From positions 1 through 64,000 of the forward strand of contig CAMCRP010000001.1 in assembly GCA_945877315.1 (NCBI GenBank): DNA of 64,000 bases, given 5' to 3'. The notes under the pieces are model-generated. The model ran no database searches. It saw only the letters and a list, made by a program, of their open reading frames with translations, and was not told the DNA's origin. The first letter of the stretch is position 1; every line of letters begins with the position of its first letter. This document shows, one piece after another, positions 1-10,621 of this stretch. This DNA is from an uncultured Ruminococcus sp. (GTDB lineage: Bacteria > Bacillota > Clostridia > Oscillospirales > Ruminococcaceae). A program made the position numbers and the translations under genes.

Positions 1-2
1 CG

Positions 3-2472
<2,470 letters not shown>

Positions 2473-2483
2473 GTACTACCTGA

Positions 2484-2628
2484 TTAATGTCTGCTTTTGC
2501 CGCCGCTAACGGGCGGCAAGGTGCAAGGATTTTTGGCTAAATCGCCAAAAATCCTTGCACCCAACAACTGAAAAAGTGCTCCGAAGCAAAGCTTCTACGC
2601 ACTTTTTCAGTTGTTGAGCAGACATTAA
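2484..2628. repeat. Nested inverted repeat enclosing three abutting hairpins
   Basis: An outer 11-bp inverted repeat (TTAATGTCTGC at 2484-2494, GCAGACATTAA at 2618-2628) encloses three back-to-back hairpins: 2497-2504/2512-2519 (8 bp), 2520-2537/2544-2561 (18 bp, perfect) and 2562-2579/2599-2616 (18 bp, perfect). The last one carries an inner GAAGC-AAA-GCTTC stem. Its CAACAACTG stem start is shared with the first hairpin at 2392. The whole segment could fold into one cruciform or a multi-branched RNA. No open reading frame of note is inside. Confidence 0.85.
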
Positions 2629-2657
2629 ATAACTGATACTGTGACTATCCATAAACC

Positions 2658-2692
2658 AAAAGCTCCGAGGGCACTGAGCCTTCGGAGCTTTT
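2658..2692. terminator. Bidirectional terminator between GH2 and beta-propeller genes
   Basis: A stem AAAAGCTCCGAGGGC / GCCTTCGGAGCTTTT with one G-T pair, flanked by A-runs and T-runs on both sides, sits between two convergent genes. Confidence 0.8.
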
Positions 2693-2787
2693 ATACTTAT
2701 ACTATACAAAGCAAATCAGCGTCCCCATACAGAAACGCTGATTTAACCAATTATATATTTTAGGAGAAAAAATGAAGAAAACTTGAT

Positions 2788-4683
2788 TTAAAAGAGGAGC
2801 GTGTCAATTACCTTAAATGTAGAAGCCTCTGCGGAAACTACACGTCCGTCGCCGATAGCGTAGAATGTATTCCCGATAATGACACCTCTGCGGAATACCA
2901 AGCTGTCGTCAAGATCGGCATATTCCAGCTGACCTATCTGCGTGAAGCCAATACTGTCGTCATAGCTCCAGACGGTGTAAAGCACTCTGGTGCCGAATTC
3001 GTCGTGGCAGTAATAGGGGACACCAACAAGCCCGTTTTCGCTGTCTGTCAGGATAGCGTTGGGGTTTGTGAAGGCTTCGGAATTGCAGTCTGCAAATCCT
3101 TCCGTCGATATTTCGTGAACGGGGGAGAGGTCGGCTGCGTTATAAACCGTAAGCTTCAGGGATTCGCTGTCGTCATCGTTTACCGCTTTTTCTGCGCTGA
3201 GAAGTCTGCCAGAGCCGAATTCTATCTTTGATGTGTCGGCGGGAACCTTGTCTGTCTGCACGGGAGCGGCTTCATTGGTCAGGTCAATGACCATAAGCGG
3301 TTCGTCGGAATCTGCGCTGTAAAGTGCGGCGCAGCCTTCGGCAAATCTCACATCGGAAACCGTTGTGCCGGGAAGAAGCTTTCCTGCGCTGCCGGAAACT
3401 ATCATATTATCGTTGAGGATATAAACTGCCGTGGAAACCTCGCCCGTCTTGCTGTCACGGGTAGATGCAGCCAGCATAAAGCTGCCGTTTCTGCTGCCCA
3501 TGGAGGTGGGGCTGATAACAGTTCCTTCCACAGCACCGCTTGCACGGTAGACCGCAGTACCGTTTTCAAGCGCAAAGCTTGTTACGACGGTATAGGCAGT
3601 GTCCTTAAAGCCTGTTCCTGCGACATAAAGCCTGTCGGCGGAGCAATAAACGTAATCGCCTGTGCCGAGCACTGCGGAAACGCTGACCTCCTCGGGACTG
3701 TCTGCGCAGTTGATTCCCGAAATAAGCGTGTAATCGGTATTGCCCGCATTGGAGGGGATAACAATATCCTCAGCCGAAACGTGACGCTTTTCACCGTTTA
3801 CATAGTACACGGGAACAAAATTATCAAGATCCTCCTCACTTTCGAGGGGCTTGTGCTGGTACTTCGTATATGCGGTAACCATATACAGAGAGCCGTCAAC
3901 CATTCTTGCAGATGTATAGCTGCCCGGCTGGGTTACCGTGGAGATGGGACTTGCGCCGTCCTCACCGATACTGTAAATATCGGCAACGATACAGGGCACA
4001 TCGTCGGCGGAGGAATCCGAAACCTTTATGCGGCTTTCGGAGATAAGCACAAGACGTCCTGCACTGATGAACATATCCACGGGAGATTTCCCTTCATTTT
4101 CTATCTTTTGGAAAGCTTCCATAGAACCGTCCGCAGTTTTGATGACATTCAGCACACCGCCGCTGAGATAGTAGATGTTGCTGCCGTCGGTTTTGATAAT
4201 ATCCGAGGAAGAAACACCGTCGGGAAGCTCCGTAAAGCGTCCCGCAGTTTTGTCTGTCGGTGCAGATACGACAAACGCTGCCGACGGATCTTCGCCGCCG
4301 TTTAAATAAATATCTCTGATGTAACCGTAAAGGTCGCCGTAGGATTCGGGCTGCTTCACGTCTGCATAGCTGATGGGCTCACCGAAGTCGATGGATTCCT
4401 CATCAGTTCCGTCCCTATACAGCCAAACGCCCGTAACAAGTGCTAAACACGCTGCGGCGACTGCCACAGACCGCATTGCAATATGCTTTCTTTTGTTCTT
4501 CACTGAAGCTGCCTGAGTTTTCTTTATCTTTGTATCGGCTGCGCCGCCTGCGGTCATTTCTATATTTCTGCCGCTGTTATCTGCGCCTGCCGTTTTAAGC
4601 AGCTTTGCAATATTTTCGGGTTCAAGCTCGGAAGGTATCTCTATTTCCTCTGCCAGCATTGATAATTTTTCATCAAATGTCAT
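2788..4683 (-). CDS. Membrane-anchored beta-propeller protein, probable partner of the adjacent ECF sigma factor
   Basis: The 631-residue protein has about 68 cytoplasmic residues rich in Glu at the start and Lys before the membrane, one transmembrane segment (about 70-88), then a large extracytoplasmic part with recurring beta-strand and turn patterns typical of the family annotated as beta-propeller domain-containing protein. It is encoded 16 bases downstream of an ECF sigma factor gene. Topology and position match those of an anti-sigma factor: a short inner domain that could hold the sigma factor and an outer sensor domain. No zinc-binding HxxxCxxC anti-sigma motif is visible in the N-terminus, so the anti-sigma role is inference. 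Alternative: a surface-binding protein merely controlled by that sigma factor. Confidence 0.7.
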   Translation of the reverse strand: MTFDEKLSMLAEEIEIPSELEPENIAKLLKTAGADNSGRNIEMTAGGAADTKIKKTQAASVKNKRKHIAMRSVAVAAACLALVTGVWLYRDGTDEESIDFGEPISYADVKQPESYGDLYGYIRDIYLNGGEDPSAAFVVSAPTDKTAGRFTELPDGVSSSDIIKTDGSNIYYLSGGVLNVIKTADGSMEAFQKIENEGKSPVDMFISAGRLVLISESRIKVSDSSADDVPCIVADIYSIGEDGASPISTVTQPGSYTSARMVDGSLYMVTAYTKYQHKPLESEEDLDNFVPVYYVNGEKRHVSAEDIVIPSNAGNTDYTLISGINCADSPEEVSVSAVLGTGDYVYCSADRLYVAGTGFKDTAYTVVTSFALENGTAVYRASGAVEGTVISPTSMGSRNGSFMLAASTRDSKTGEVSTAVYILNDNMIVSGSAGKLLPGTTVSDVRFAEGCAALYSADSDEPLMVIDLTNEAAPVQTDKVPADTSKIEFGSGRLLSAEKAVNDDDSESLKLTVYNAADLSPVHEISTEGFADCNSEAFTNPNAILTDSENGLVGVPYYCHDEFGTRVLYTVWSYDDSIGFTQIGQLEYADLDDSLVFRRGVIIGNTFYAIGDGRVVSAEASTFKVIDTLLF

Positions 4684-4699
4684 GCTTATTCCTCCTTTC

Positions 4700-5236
4700 C
4701 TAAGATTTTTTGCCTGTTATCAGCTCTTTCAGCTTTAGCTTTGCTCTTGCCGCCTTTGATCTGACGGTATTAGCGTTCATACCGGTCATCTTGGCGATCT
4801 CTTCGCTTTTATAGCCTGAAACTACGCTGAGTGACAGCACAAGTCTTTCATCCTTATCAAGCTTCTTAAAATCCTCCGCCAGCTCACCGCCGCTGTAATT
4901 CATCTCATAGGACAGTTCTGTATCTGTATCGTCCAGATCGTCAAGGCTAAGTTGGTCATTTTTTATCTGTACATATTCCTTCTGCTTATTTTTTATCTTT
5001 GCAGTAAGGATCTTCATGATCCAGCCCTTGAACGCATCTTCATTTCTGAGATTTTTTATGGAGGAGAACGCATCGAGCACCGTTTCACTGACGGCGTCGG
5101 AGGCGTCGTGCTGATTGTTCAGGTTAAAGAGAGCTACTCGGTATAAGTCCTTATACACAAGGGAGTAAAGTTTAGCAAAAGCATCTGCGTCGCCGTTTCG
5201 TGACTTCTGCACTAATTCGGCAAAGTTATTTTCCAT
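4700..5236 (-). CDS. ECF-type RNA polymerase sigma factor
   Basis: This 178-residue protein has region 2 (AFAKLYSLVYKDLYRVA, then NQHDASDAVSETVLDAF) and a region 4 helix-turn-helix near the end (KSEEIAKMTGMNANTVRSKAARAKLKLKEL). It would direct core RNA polymerase to a small regulon, usually including its own operon. The ATG at 5236 was chosen because GAGGTGAT lies 8 bases upstream; an in-frame start at 5269 would add 11 residues without a ribosome site. It is followed after 16 bases by the beta-propeller gene, forming a two-gene operon. The linker between regions 2 and 4 is long and acidic (DDLDDTDTELSYE). Confidence 0.88.
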   Translation of the reverse strand: MENNFAELVQKSRNGDADAFAKLYSLVYKDLYRVALFNLNNQHDASDAVSETVLDAFSSIKNLRNEDAFKGWIMKILTAKIKNKQKEYVQIKNDQLSLDDLDDTDTELSYEMNYSGGELAEDFKKLDKDERLVLSLSVVSGYKSEEIAKMTGMNANTVRSKAARAKLKLKELITGKKS

Positions 5237-5594
5237 TCTGAATATCACCTCGTTCTGCAAGGGGGACAAGCCCCGTAATACAGATTGATAATGACATTAT
5301 ACCACATTTTTTTCTCTTTTAAAAGACCTGTCATTAAATTAGTGCAAAAAAATATGGATTTTGTTGCACGAAAAGCTTCATTTTGTAGGATTGCACAAAA
5401 ATAATTTTTATACACCGCATCACTTGGCTATTTTGCCACAATAAGCCGCAGCAAAACTTTCAAAAGGGCTTGTTTTGAAAAATTTTTCGTGAATTTTGCC
5501 ATTATTCAGAAGATTTCCCTTGTTTTTTTCTCCAAATGGGTATATAATAAAAGTGTATGTCAATGAGTGCAAATTTTGATTTAGGAGGATCATT
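5237..5594. other. Divergent intergenic region upstream of sigma and YfhO genes
   Basis: A -10 box TATAAT on the minus strand lies at 5296-5301 with no good -35, as may be expected of a specialised promoter for the sigma operon. A small inverted repeat GTGCAA/TTGCAC sits at 5342-5347 and 5364-5369, and TGCAC/TGCAA recurs near 5391. The YfhO promoter is annotated separately. Nothing else is recognisable. Confidence 0.5.
5520..5548 (+). promoter_or_regulatory. SigA-type promoter of the YfhO gene
   Basis: TTGTTT at 5520-5525 and TATAAT at 5543-5548 are separated by 17 bp, about 45 bases before the start codon. Confidence 0.65.
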
Positions 5595-8345
5595 GTGAAA
5601 AAGCTGCTTGAAGCCGCAAAAAGAAACCGACTGTATATCTGCGCGTTTTTTATACCTGCGGTAATATTGTTTGCTGCCTATGCCTGCTTCGGCGTTCACC
5701 CGTTCGGGGATAATTCCGTGCTGGTGCTTGACCTGAACGGTCAGTATGTTTATTATTTTGAAAATCTAAGGGATATTTTCCATTTTGACGGAAGTCCGTT
5801 TATCTCATGGAGCAGAAATCTGTCGGGCGAGATAATGGGAATATTTGCCTACTATCTGGCAAGCCCGTTTACGCTTATAGTAATGCTTCTCCCACGGTCT
5901 ATGATAACCGAGTCGCTGCTGATAATGCAGCTGTGCAAGGTGGGAGCCATGTCAGTGACCATGTGTTGGTATATGCGCCGTTCAAAGGACGCTCACAATT
6001 CCACCGCACTGATTTTCAGCATCTGCTATGCGCTTATGTCCTATGTTATCGTGCAGCTGATGAATCCCATGTGGCTGGACGGTCTTGTTTATCTGCCTCT
6101 TATCTGCTATGGCATTGAAAAGCTTATTGATGAGGGGAAAAAGCTTTGGTTCATTATCCCTCTTGCGCTGATGTTTATGGCTAATTTTTATATCGGCTGG
6201 ATGATTGCCTTTTTCTCCGTGCTTTATTTTCTGTACTATTTCTTTTTCATCAGAAAGGACAGGGAGGCGGCACTTTACAGCTTTATTACAAAGGGCTTTT
6301 GGTTCGGCGTCAGCGGAGTTACGGCGGCACTTTGCTCGGCATGGATACTGCTGCCCCTGTACAATTCCCTGAAATTGGGAAAATTTGACTTCACCGATCC
6401 CAAATTTGAGTGGGAAACTCAGTTTAATATGTTCGACTTCTTCACAAATCTTCTGCCGAACACATATGACACCTGCCGTCCCGAGGGTTCGCCTGTGGTA
6501 TTCTGCGGCTGTCTGACCCTTATCCTTATCCCGCTGTTCTTTATGAACAAGAAGATACCCGCAAGGCGAAAATTCGGCGGAGTTTTCCTGCTGACGGTCA
6601 TTCTCATGTCCATGTACATCTCCAATCTGGACATAGCATGGCACGGATTCCAGGTGCCTAACTGGCTGCCCTACCGCTATTCGTTCACCTTCAGCTTTGT
6701 GCTTATCCTCATGGCTGCGGACGCCTTCGAGCATCTTGACGGCATATCCGCGGGGGAGATAGGCGGCGTTTTCTTCGGGCTGTTTGTTTACGTCATTCTC
6801 CTTGACAAGGAGGAATTCAGGGAGCTTGACCTTATTTACAATGTATGGTTTGCTATCGGCTGTCTGGCAATATACGGAATTGCGCTGTATTTCCTCAGGA
6901 AGAATTTCGGAAAGGGTTCTTCGGCGCTTGCCCTTGTGATACTTGTCTGCGCCGAGATGTTCGGCACGACTCTCTGGAATCTTGACGCTATCAACAAGGA
7001 CGTTGTTTACTCAAAATATTCCTCCTATAACGACTATATCACCCTGGGACGGGCTGTTGTGGACGACATTCAGACCATGGACAACGGAGTTTACCGAATC
7101 GAAAAGAATTACCACCGCACCGTAAATGATGCTATGGCATTCGGCAGCTACGGTATTTCCCACTCAAGCTCCACCCTTAACGCAGGACCTATCCAGATGC
7201 TACGTAAGCTGGGCTTCTCCTACGGCGGACACTATATCAAGTATAAGGGTGCGACCTATGTTACCGACTCCATTCTCGGCATAAAATACGTTATGGAAAA
7301 GGGCGACAAGAACGAAAGCGGAGTTGTTGCCAAGGAACCTGTTTCCAAGCATTACACCGAGCTGGTTACTACAAAGGAGAACGAAAAGACCAAGTTCTAC
7401 GTTTACGAAAACCCCTACGCTCTGCCCATAGGATTTATGGCGGATAAGTCCATTCTGACGGTAAATATCGAGAATGAGAACCCGTTTATCAATCAGAACA
7501 AGCTGCTTTCTGCGCTTATTTCGTCGGACTATACGGAATATTTCAAGCCTATCGAGGTTTCCAGAGTTGTTCCTGAGAATGTAAAAAGCTCCACCTACGG
7601 TGACCATTCCAAGTACACGCCCATCGTGGAGGGGGACAATGCGCAGGTTGAGTTCTTCATAAATGCGCCGACCTCCGATACTATTTATGTGTATCTCCCC
7701 AGCTCCTACGAAAGAAAGGTAAATCTCTGGCTGAACAAGGAGTTTCTTGATTACTACTATAAGACGGGAAATATGGTTATCCAAAATCTCGGCAGATACG
7801 AGCCGGGGGAGGAGATCTCCCTGATATGTACTCTTGCCGACGATAAAAACGAGCTGCTTATGAAGGACCAGTGGTTCTACTATCTGGACGAAACGGCGTT
7901 CAAGGCGGCTTATGAAAAGCTGGCGGCAAATCCCTTTGAGATAAGCTATTTCAAGGAGGATCACATCAAGGGCACCATCAACGCCGACAAGGACGGTTAT
8001 ATGTTCACCACCATTACCGACGAGCCCGGCTGGACAGTTTGGGTTGACGGCAAAAAGGTTGACACTGTTAAGCTGTGCGGTGCCCTCATAGGCGTTCCCA
8101 TGACAGTGGGACAGCATACGGTAGAGATGCGTTTCTTCCCTGCGGGACTTGCGCTGGGAATGGTGCTTTCCGCTGTGGGTATTGTTATCGTGGTGCTTAT
8201 GGGCATTTACGAGAGAAAGCACGAAAAGCGTCTGCTTGACCGTGTTTACGAGGAAGGCGACGACGGAGAACAGCTGCCTGTTGTTCCCGAAACACAGGAG
8301 GTTCCCGAAAATACTGAGGAATCTTCCGAAAACGGCGAGGAATAA
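5595..8345 (+). CDS. YfhO family membrane protein (GT-C-type glycosyltransferase)
   Basis: A 916-residue polytopic protein with an N-terminal membrane helix (about 12-32), a first outer loop containing DLNGQYVYYFENLRD, roughly a dozen further helices up to residue about 480, a large outer domain, one C-terminal helix (about 855-880) and an acidic, Glu-rich tail. This is the architecture of YfhO, which in Bacillus glycosylates lipoteichoic acid using undecaprenyl-linked sugar on the outer membrane face. The start is GTG, preceded by AGGAGGA. The gene is monocistronic: its own promoter upstream and a strong terminator right after. Exact acceptor polymer here is unknown. Confidence 0.85.
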   Translation: MKKLLEAAKRNRLYICAFFIPAVILFAAYACFGVHPFGDNSVLVLDLNGQYVYYFENLRDIFHFDGSPFISWSRNLSGEIMGIFAYYLASPFTLIVMLLPRSMITESLLIMQLCKVGAMSVTMCWYMRRSKDAHNSTALIFSICYALMSYVIVQLMNPMWLDGLVYLPLICYGIEKLIDEGKKLWFIIPLALMFMANFYIGWMIAFFSVLYFLYYFFFIRKDREAALYSFITKGFWFGVSGVTAALCSAWILLPLYNSLKLGKFDFTDPKFEWETQFNMFDFFTNLLPNTYDTCRPEGSPVVFCGCLTLILIPLFFMNKKIPARRKFGGVFLLTVILMSMYISNLDIAWHGFQVPNWLPYRYSFTFSFVLILMAADAFEHLDGISAGEIGGVFFGLFVYVILLDKEEFRELDLIYNVWFAIGCLAIYGIALYFLRKNFGKGSSALALVILVCAEMFGTTLWNLDAINKDVVYSKYSSYNDYITLGRAVVDDIQTMDNGVYRIEKNYHRTVNDAMAFGSYGISHSSSTLNAGPIQMLRKLGFSYGGHYIKYKGATYVTDSILGIKYVMEKGDKNESGVVAKEPVSKHYTELVTTKENEKTKFYVYENPYALPIGFMADKSILTVNIENENPFINQNKLLSALISSDYTEYFKPIEVSRVVPENVKSSTYGDHSKYTPIVEGDNAQVEFFINAPTSDTIYVYLPSSYERKVNLWLNKEFLDYYYKTGNMVIQNLGRYEPGEEISLICTLADDKNELLMKDQWFYYLDETAFKAAYEKLAANPFEISYFKEDHIKGTINADKDGYMFTTITDEPGWTVWVDGKKVDTVKLCGALIGVPMTVGQHTVEMRFFPAGLALGMVLSAVGIVIVVLMGIYERKHEKRLLDRVYEEGDDGEQLPVVPETQEVPENTEESSENGEE

Positions 8346-8359
8346 TTTCAAAAAAATAG

Positions 8360-8392
8360 GCTCGGCAGGATACGTTCCCGCCGAGCTTTTTT
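8360..8392. terminator. Bidirectional rho-independent terminator
   Basis: GCTCGGC (8360-8366) pairs with GCCGAGC (8380-8386), followed by TTTTTT on the plus strand and by a T-run on the minus strand, between the convergent YfhO and DUF3021 genes. Confidence 0.85.
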
Positions 8393-8405
8393 GCATAAAA
8401 CGATA

Positions 8406-8855
8406 TCAGCCGTTGATCTTTGCGTTGATAGCCTTGATACGGCTTTTTAAGGACAGATACTGAATGACCCATACAAAAACAAATGAAGCCGCAAATATTC
8501 CTATATATCCAAGAACGCCCGACAGCGAATGTTCCATCCAGCTTGTGAAATAGGCAATGGGAAGGGTGGCTGCGGCATAGATGCTAAAGCATATCCCCGT
8601 CTGTGCTGCAATGCTCAGTCTGTCATTTTCCCATATGAGGGACGCTGATGCGTAACCCATGCCCATGATCCCGCAAAGAAGGGTCTGCATTGCGGCTGCG
8701 GCAGCTTCATTTCCCACAAGTTCCGTAAATTCGGGAGTGCAGATCAGAAATTTGCCGTTTCCCGCAATAAGGGAAATAAGGACGCTGATTATCTGACCTA
8801 TTGCTATTCCGATAAAAAATCCAAGGACGGTTCTTTCCATAATTTTCTTTTTCAT
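8406..8855 (-). CDS. DUF3021 family four-helix membrane protein
   Basis: The 149-residue protein has four predicted membrane helices (about 8-30, 54-72, 82-104, 112-133) and a basic C-terminus. DUF3021 proteins are typically encoded directly after a LytTR regulator, as here: the start codon lies 9 bases past the regulator's stop and its ribosome site GAGGTG overlaps that stop. In such pairs the membrane protein is thought to antagonise or sense on behalf of the LytTR protein; that role is inferred from context. The upstream gene carries a premature stop, so this pair may be decaying or the membrane protein may now depend on the shortened regulator. Confidence 0.75.
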   Translation of the reverse strand: MKKKIMERTVLGFFIGIAIGQIISVLISLIAGNGKFLICTPEFTELVGNEAAAAAMQTLLCGIMGMGYASASLIWENDRLSIAAQTGICFSIYAAATLPIAYFTSWMEHSLSGVLGYIGIFAASFVFVWVIQYLSLKSRIKAINAKING

Positions 8856-8864
8856 AATAACACC

Positions 8865-9305
8865 TCATACACCTAAAATTTTCTTGATTTTTGAAACATA
8901 TCTTCTTGAAACATAAGTAACGGTGGAATCGGAAAGGAAAACGCATATTGTCCCCACAAAGCTAAGATCAAAGCTTTTTACCCTGCCGAGATTGATTATC
9001 TCCGAATTGGATATCCGCACAAATTTTGTTCTGTCCAGCCGCTCCTCAATTTCGTAAAGTCTGCTGCGAAGGAAATATTCTCCGCTGTCCGTTGCGGCAA
9101 TTATCTTTCCGCCGCTTGAATACACCCGTATTATCTCTTCCTGCTCAATAATACGAAGGATATTGTCCCGAAAGCCTGCGATCACCTGCGGGGCTTCTTC
9201 CGATATTCATGACACAAGGGCGTTAATTTCATCTGTCATTTTGTCGGTCAAAACTATTATTTTCGGCGTCTTATAATTCGGGTCGAGCTTTATTTCAATA
9301 TCCAT
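8865..9305 (-). pseudogene. LytTR DNA-binding regulator interrupted by an in-frame TGA
   Basis: The expected gene starts at ATG 9305 with a strong AGGAGGTG site and a consensus promoter. It reads MDIEIKLDPNYKTPKIIVL up to codon 32, hits TGA at 9207-9209 (codon 33), then continues in the same frame with ISEEAPQVIAGFRDN and a complete LytTR domain (IRVYSSGGKI, FVRISNSEIINL, YVSRRYVSKIKKILG). Only one codon disrupts it. Reinitiation at GTG 9185 would give 106 residues that still hold the whole DNA-binding domain, so a functional short protein is possible. Upstream direct repeats at 9375-9404 look like its binding site. Alternatives are a sequencing error or a real nonsense mutation. Confidence 0.75.
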
Positions 9306-9329
9306 TGCTTCACCTCCTGTTGTAGTTAC

Positions 9330-9358
9330 ATTATAGCTTTTATTTTCGGCAATTGCAA
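9330..9358 (-). promoter_or_regulatory. SigA-type promoter of the LytTR-DUF3021 operon
   Basis: On the minus strand TTGCAA (9353-9358) and TATAAT (9330-9335) are 17 bp apart, 25 bases before the original ATG. Confidence 0.75.
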
Positions 9359-9374
9359 CAGATTTTATATAAGT

Positions 9375-9404
9375 GGTCGTTTTGGGGATATAAACGGTAG
9401 TTAT
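9375..9404 (+). promoter_or_regulatory. Candidate LytTR binding site (two 9-bp direct repeats)
   Basis: GGTCGTTTT (9375-9383) and GGTAGTTAT (9396-9404) are 9-mers separated by 12 bp. LytTR regulators bind 9-bp direct repeats spaced 12-13 bp, usually just upstream of the -35 box, which is the case here for the LytTR promoter. Match to the general consensus is partial. Confidence 0.45.
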
Positions 9405-9465
9405 GTAAATGCTCAGTTATGAGAGTTGAGTGTTGAGTTCAGTGTGAAAAGCGGATTTTTGTATA

Positions 9466-9496
9466 TTTTCACTTTCCACTTTCCACACTCCACATT
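9466..9496 (-). repeat. AAGTGRA-type dispersed repeat, copy 1
   Basis: Read on the minus strand it begins AATGTGGAGTGTGGAAAGTG and continues as AAGTGRA heptads. A degenerate facing arm (GAGTTGAGTGTTGAGTTCAG) starts at 9423, preceded by TGCTCAGTTATGA, which recurs at 28019. Confidence 0.7.
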
Positions 9497-9567
9497 TACC
9501 TCGATACTGCCGAAAATTATTCACAAATTTTTTGGAAAATCAGCTATAATTCAAACCTACATAACGT

Positions 9568-9597
9568 TATAATAAACATATGAACAGTTATTCATAT
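9568..9597 (+). promoter_or_regulatory. Promoter -10 and ArsR-type operator of the metal operon
   Basis: TATAAT at 9568-9573 is followed at once by a perfect inverted repeat ATATGAA-N6-TTCATAT (9578-9584, 9591-9597). This is the classic operator form of SmtB/CzrA/CadC-type ArsR repressors, which leave DNA when they bind metal. It overlaps the expected transcription start, so the operon should be autorepressed. Confidence 0.8.
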
Positions 9598-9621
9598 GAT
9601 GATATGAACGGAGGATATAAT

Positions 9622-9987
9622 ATGACAGAAAAGGAAAAAATGCCAACATGTGCAGAGGGCGAGCATTCTCACCCCGAAATAGTGGAAAGCGTTGCCGACA
9701 GAATGGCTGACGAGGAAATACTGATGGACGTTGCCGAGCTGTTCAAGGTGTTCGGGGACAGCACCCGTGTGCGGATAATCTGTGCGCTGTTTGAAAGCGA
9801 GCTTTGCGTCTGCGACATTGCGGAGCTTTTGAATATGACGCAGTCGGCTATCTCACATCAGCTGAGAGTGCTGAAACAGGCAAGGCTTGTTAAATATCGC
9901 CGAGATGGAAAGTCAATCTACTATTCGCTGGCGGACGGTCATATCCGCACTATTTTCAATTCGGCGTTTGAACATGTTATGGAATGA
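9622..9987 (+). CDS. ArsR/SmtB family metal-responsive repressor
   Basis: The 121-residue winged-helix protein contains ELCVCDIAELLNMTQSAISHQLRVLK. The Cys-x-Cys pair in the recognition region is the alpha-3 metal site of CadC/ArsR-like sensors of Cd, Pb, Zn or As(III). The N-terminus adds a Cys and a His-Ser-His (CAEGEHSHPE), also as in CadC, where an N-terminal Cys completes the metal site. The start at 9622 was preferred over 9580 because CGGAGGA lies just upstream. A matching operator lies at 9578-9597. It is the first gene of an operon with a methyltransferase and a P-type ATPase, so cadmium/zinc is the likely signal. Confidence 0.9.
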   Translation: MTEKEKMPTCAEGEHSHPEIVESVADRMADEEILMDVAELFKVFGDSTRVRIICALFESELCVCDIAELLNMTQSAISHQLRVLKQARLVKYRRDGKSIYYSLADGHIRTIFNSAFEHVME

Positions 9988-9998
9988 GAGGGATAAAT

Positions 9999-10610
9999 AT
10001 GGGCTTTTGGGATATAGTCGCTCCCGTTTACGACCTTCTGGAGTCGGCAAACGGACGTGTTTACAGGAAAATGCTTGGATATTCCGCATCGCTTGTCAAT
10101 GAGGGTGACAGGGTGCTTGAATGTGCGGCGGGGACGGCTGAGATTTCCATTGCCGTTTCAAAAAAGGCGTCACATATTCTCTGTACGGATATGTCGGAAA
10201 ATATGCTTGATGTAGCAAAGGAAAAGTGCCGCAAAGAGGGCATTTCAAACATTGATTTTGCCGAAAGAAACATTTTTGAGCTGCCCGAGGAGGACGAAAG
10301 CTACGATGTTGTCATTGCCGCAAATGTTCTTCATCTGGTGGAAAATCCCGAAACAGCGGTGGCAGAGCTTATGCGTGTGCTGAAAAAAGGCGGCAGACTG
10401 CTTGTCCCCACATTTATCACCACTAAAAAGGACGGTGCGCCTATGGGGATAATCAAACTTTATGGGCTGTTCGGCTTTGACCCCGTAAGCCATTACACCC
10501 CCGACAGCTATCTGCAAATGCTAAAAGGCTGCAACACGGGCTGTCGGGTGAGAATGAAGGTCATTGACGGACTTATCCCGCTGGCGTATGCGGTTATTTA
10601 CAAAAACTAA
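9999..10610 (+). CDS. Class I SAM-dependent methyltransferase in the metal operon
   Basis: This 203-residue Rossmann-type methyltransferase has motif I VLECAAGTAEISI, the acidic end of strand 2 (CTDMSENML) and motif IV/post-motif VVIAANVLHLVENP, in the UbiE-like group. The ATG at 9999 is used because GAGAGGGAT precedes it; the arsR stop lies 11 bases before. It is sandwiched between the repressor and the ATPase, so it is metal-controlled. Possible roles are methylation of a metal(loid), of a thiol or of a membrane lipid. It lacks the paired conserved cysteines of ArsM at recognisable positions. The substrate cannot be told from sequence. Confidence 0.82.
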   Translation: MGFWDIVAPVYDLLESANGRVYRKMLGYSASLVNEGDRVLECAAGTAEISIAVSKKASHILCTDMSENMLDVAKEKCRKEGISNIDFAERNIFELPEEDESYDVVIAANVLHLVENPETAVAELMRVLKKGGRLLVPTFITTKKDGAPMGIIKLYGLFGFDPVSHYTPDSYLQMLKGCNTGCRVRMKVIDGLIPLAYAVIYKN

Positions 10611-10621
10611 GGAGAATTGCT

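Noticed and set aside
9085..9185. Possible selenocysteine or programmed recoding at the TGA in the LytTR gene
   Set aside because: No SECIS-like hairpin was recognised after the TGA and LytTR proteins do not use selenocysteine; a mutation or error is simpler.
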